The notes under the pieces were generated by a model. It saw nothing but the letters and a program-made list of their open reading frames with translations. It was not told the DNA's origin and made no database searches. From contig CAVVWN010000016.1 in the NCBI GenBank assembly GCA_963752045.1, positions 1 to 35,281 of the forward strand: 35,281 bases of DNA, given 5' to 3'. The stretch is from DATKDF01 sp963752045. Its GTDB lineage: Bacteria; Acidobacteriota; Vicinamibacteria; Vicinamibacterales; SCN-69-37. A program made the position numbers and the translations under genes. Of the stretch, positions 33,442-35,281 are shown piece by piece. Numbering within the stretch: position 1 is the first letter of the stretch; every line of letters starts with the position of its first letter.

Positions 33442-34478
33442 ATGATCGACGCAGATTCGCGTATCGCTCTCGGGCCCTGGCGGCCGGTCTGTCGTGGCGT
33501 CGCGCGACCGCGGCGCAGGCGCCGACCGCGGCCGACATCGAAGGCCGATCGAAGCCGCCTACGCCAAGTACCAGAAGCTGAAGGAAGGCAAGAACGCCGA
33601 CTACATCCCGGCGCTCGCCAAGGTCGACTCGAACATCTACGGCATCGCGCTCGTGACCGTCGACGGCAAGGTCTACACCGCGGGCGACGTCAAGTCCGAG
33701 GTCTCGATCCAGTCGATCTCCAAGGTCTTCACCCTGGCCAAGGTGATCGAGGAGCAGGGCCCCGAGGCCATCGCGAACACCATCGGCGTCGACGCCACCG
33801 GCATGCGGTTCAACTCGATCGTCTCGATCGAGGTGTCGGAGAAAGCTCCTCGGGCGGGCCCGAGATGAACTCGCTCGTGAATCCCGGCGCCATCGCCACG
33901 ACGAGCATGGTGAAGGGCGCCAGCCGCGACGCGATCTGGAAGAGCATCCTCGGCTTCTACTCCGACTTCGCCGGCCGGACGCTCTCGGTCAACCAGGACG
34001 TCTTCAAGTCCGAGTCCGACACCAACCAGCGCAACCAGGCGATCGGCTACCTGATGTACGCCTACGGCTACATCAAGGACAACTCGCTGCAGGCGACGGA
34101 CATCTACACCGAGCAGTGCTCGGTGAGCGTGAACGCGCAGGACCTGGCCACGATGGCGGCGACGCTCGCGAACGGCGGCAAGAACCCCGTCACGGGCAAG
34201 CAGGTCATGAAGAGCGGACAACGTTCCCGAGCGTGCTGGCCGTGATGGCGACGGCCGGCCTCTACGACGACTCGGGCAAGTGGCTGTTCCGCACCGGCCT
34301 TCCGGCCAAGAGCGGCGTCGGCGGCGGCATCATCGCCGTCTCTCCCGGCAAGTTCGGCATCGCCGTCATCTCGCCGCCGCTCGACGACGCGGGCAACAGC
34401 GTGCGGGCGCAGAAGGCGATCGCGGACATCTCGAACGCCCTCGGCGGCAATCCGCTGGCGGCCGGCGCGGGCAGGTAG
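33442..34478 (+). CDS. glsA: Exported glutaminase A (several frame breaks)
   Basis: The repaired protein of about 345 residues is a serine-dependent glutaminase that hydrolyses L-glutamine to glutamate and ammonia. The N-terminal part reads ADYIPALAKVDSNIYGIALV. The catalytic SxxK motif is SISK within SIQSISKVFTLAKV, then VNPGAIATTS, YSDFAGRTLSVNQDVFKSES, TEQCSVSVNAQDLATMAATL, and GLPAKSGVGGGIIAVSPGKF near the end. A likely signal peptide (ALAAGL ... ATAAQ) is in another frame because of breaks near 33453 and 33545. More breaks lie near 33845 and 34215. ATG at 33442 has GGAGG six bases upstream. Most glutaminases are cytosolic, so an exported one beside a porin is notable. Confidence 0.88.
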
Positions 34479-34487
34479 ACCCATACC

Positions 34488-34529
34488 CACGCCCGTCGGC
34501 GCACCGTCGCAGGTGCGCCGACGCGCGTG
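34488..34529 (+). terminator. Terminator-like hairpin after the glutaminase gene
   Basis: Positions 34488-34505 and 34512-34529 form an 18-base stem with one mismatch and a six-base loop; the inner 11 pairs are perfect (GTCGGCGCACC and GGTGCGCCGAC). It starts ten bases after the glutaminase stop. A T-run is lacking, as is common in high-GC genomes. Confidence 0.65.
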
Positions 34530-34602
34530 CAGTTTGAGCCACGCTCACGCACGGACGGCAAGGCGGCCGGGGCGTGCCCAGCAGGAAAGGGAAGGATTCA
34601 CA

Positions 34603-35269
34603 TCACGTCGAGGATTCTCGTCACGGCGTTGATCGTCGCGGTGGCGACGCCCGCGCCAGGCACAGATTGAAATTACCGGCAACATCGGCTGGACCGTGAG
34701 CAACGGCATTTCCGGCGATGGCGTCGCGGCTCCCGACGGAAACATCTACAACCGGATCGAACCGACCGACGGGATGTCGTTCACCTTCTCGGCCGGGTAC
34801 ATCGCGCGCAACGGCGGCGAGTTCGGCTTCCAGTGGGGCCGGCAGATGTCGGAGCTGCAACTGCGCGGCACGGCCACGACGACCGTTGGCGACATGAACG
34901 TGGACAACTACCACGGCTACTTCGCCTACAACCTCGGCGAGTTCGACGCGGCCGTGCGTCCCTACGTCATGATCGGGTTCGGGGCCACCAACTACGGCAG
35001 CGTGGACTTCACCTCGCTCGGCCAGGCCCGGAGCACCCAGTCGACGACCAGATTCAGTACGACCTGGGGCGCCGGCGTGAAGTTCTACGCCGGACAGAGC
35101 CGGAACGTCGGCTTCAAGGCGGGTGTGCGCTGGACGCCGACCTACATCACGTCGGAGGCCGAGGGCTGGTGGTGCGACCCCTGGTGGGGCTGCTACGTGG
35201 TCGGCGACTCGAAGGTACTCGCACCAGTTCGAAGTCTCGGGCGGCATCGCCATCAAGTTCGGCGGCTAG
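34603..35269 (+). CDS. Outer-membrane beta-barrel protein (frame breaks; start unresolved)
   Basis: The repaired protein of about 220 residues is a small barrel. A hydrophobic signal (ILVTALIVAVATPA) is followed after a frame break near 34660 by IEITGNIGWTVSNGIS, then strands such as MSFTFSAGYIARNGGEFGFQ, YFAYNLGEFDAAVRPYVMIG and WGAGVKFYAGQSRNVGFKAG. A Trp/Cys-rich loop (GWWCDPWWGCYVV) follows, and after a break near 35216 the end FEVSGGIAIKFGG. No canonical start codon sits at the right distance after GGGAAGGA (34590-34597); the 5' limit is approximate. The two loop cysteines could form a disulfide. Function is not recognised; it resembles OmpW/OmpX-sized proteins. Confidence 0.7.
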
Positions 35270-35281
35270 AACCCGGGGCTG

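Noticed and set aside
29439..34478. Block of true pseudogenes
   Set aside because: Frame breaks are single-base, leave conserved motifs intact, and rise toward the window end, which is the pattern of consensus error rather than decay.

Overview
This is a high-GC window with dense, short-spaced genes. It is rich in secreted and outer-membrane proteins and in multihaem cytochromes, and most of it is protein coding. Gene content and style (DUF481 and MetA-like barrels, M55 peptidase, octahaem-TPR cytochrome, REP-like palindromes, TAnnnT boxes just ahead of start codons) suggest a Gram-negative, respiratory soil-type bacterium. My best guess is an Acidobacteriota (Vicinamibacteria-like) metagenomic contig. 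That placement is an inference from style, because no marker gene is present. No rRNA, tRNA, CRISPR array, integrase or transposase gene was seen.

Layout. 47-1213 (+): a cupin and a short-chain dehydrogenase. 1214-1380: a repeat island that can fold into a hairpin between convergent genes. 1381-7137 (-): a tripartite RND efflux operon (adaptor, pump, outer-membrane factor). 7242-9423 (+): an M55 D-aminopeptidase coupled to a MurF-like ligase with a cysteine-rich tail. 9403-12850 (-): four exported proteins (DUF481 barrel, unknown, MetA-like barrel, duplicated small domain). 12917-15863 (-): a membrane-anchored octahaem cytochrome fused to HEAT/TPR repeats, and a small exported protein. 16068-16823 (+): a small outer-membrane barrel.

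The centrepiece is 16921-23625 (+), a quinohemoprotein amine dehydrogenase (QHNDH) cluster: qhpG (FAD monooxygenase), two small unknown ORFs, qhpA (dihaem alpha), qhpD (radical SAM), qhpC (gamma, CTQ precursor) and qhpB (beta). A-D-C-B are joined by overlapping start and stop codons. In QhpC every residue known to form the three thioether cross-links and the CTQ cofactor is present at the canonical spacing. The peptidase and exporter genes qhpE and qhpF are not in the window. The cluster should allow periplasmic oxidation of primary amines, with electrons passed through the two haems of QhpA to a periplasmic carrier.

23654-35269 (+): an MltF-type lytic transglycosylase, a porin, a sigma-54 activator (GAF-PAS-AAA-Fis), an ABM-fold monooxygenase, a second porin paralogous to the first with an added DUF3011-like module, an exported amidohydrolase, a DcaP-family porin, an exported glutaminase and a final outer-membrane barrel. 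From about 29.7 kb onward almost every gene carries several single-base frame breaks that resolve into well-conserved proteins. This looks like declining consensus quality toward a contig end rather than gene decay. The qhp cluster itself has no frame breaks.
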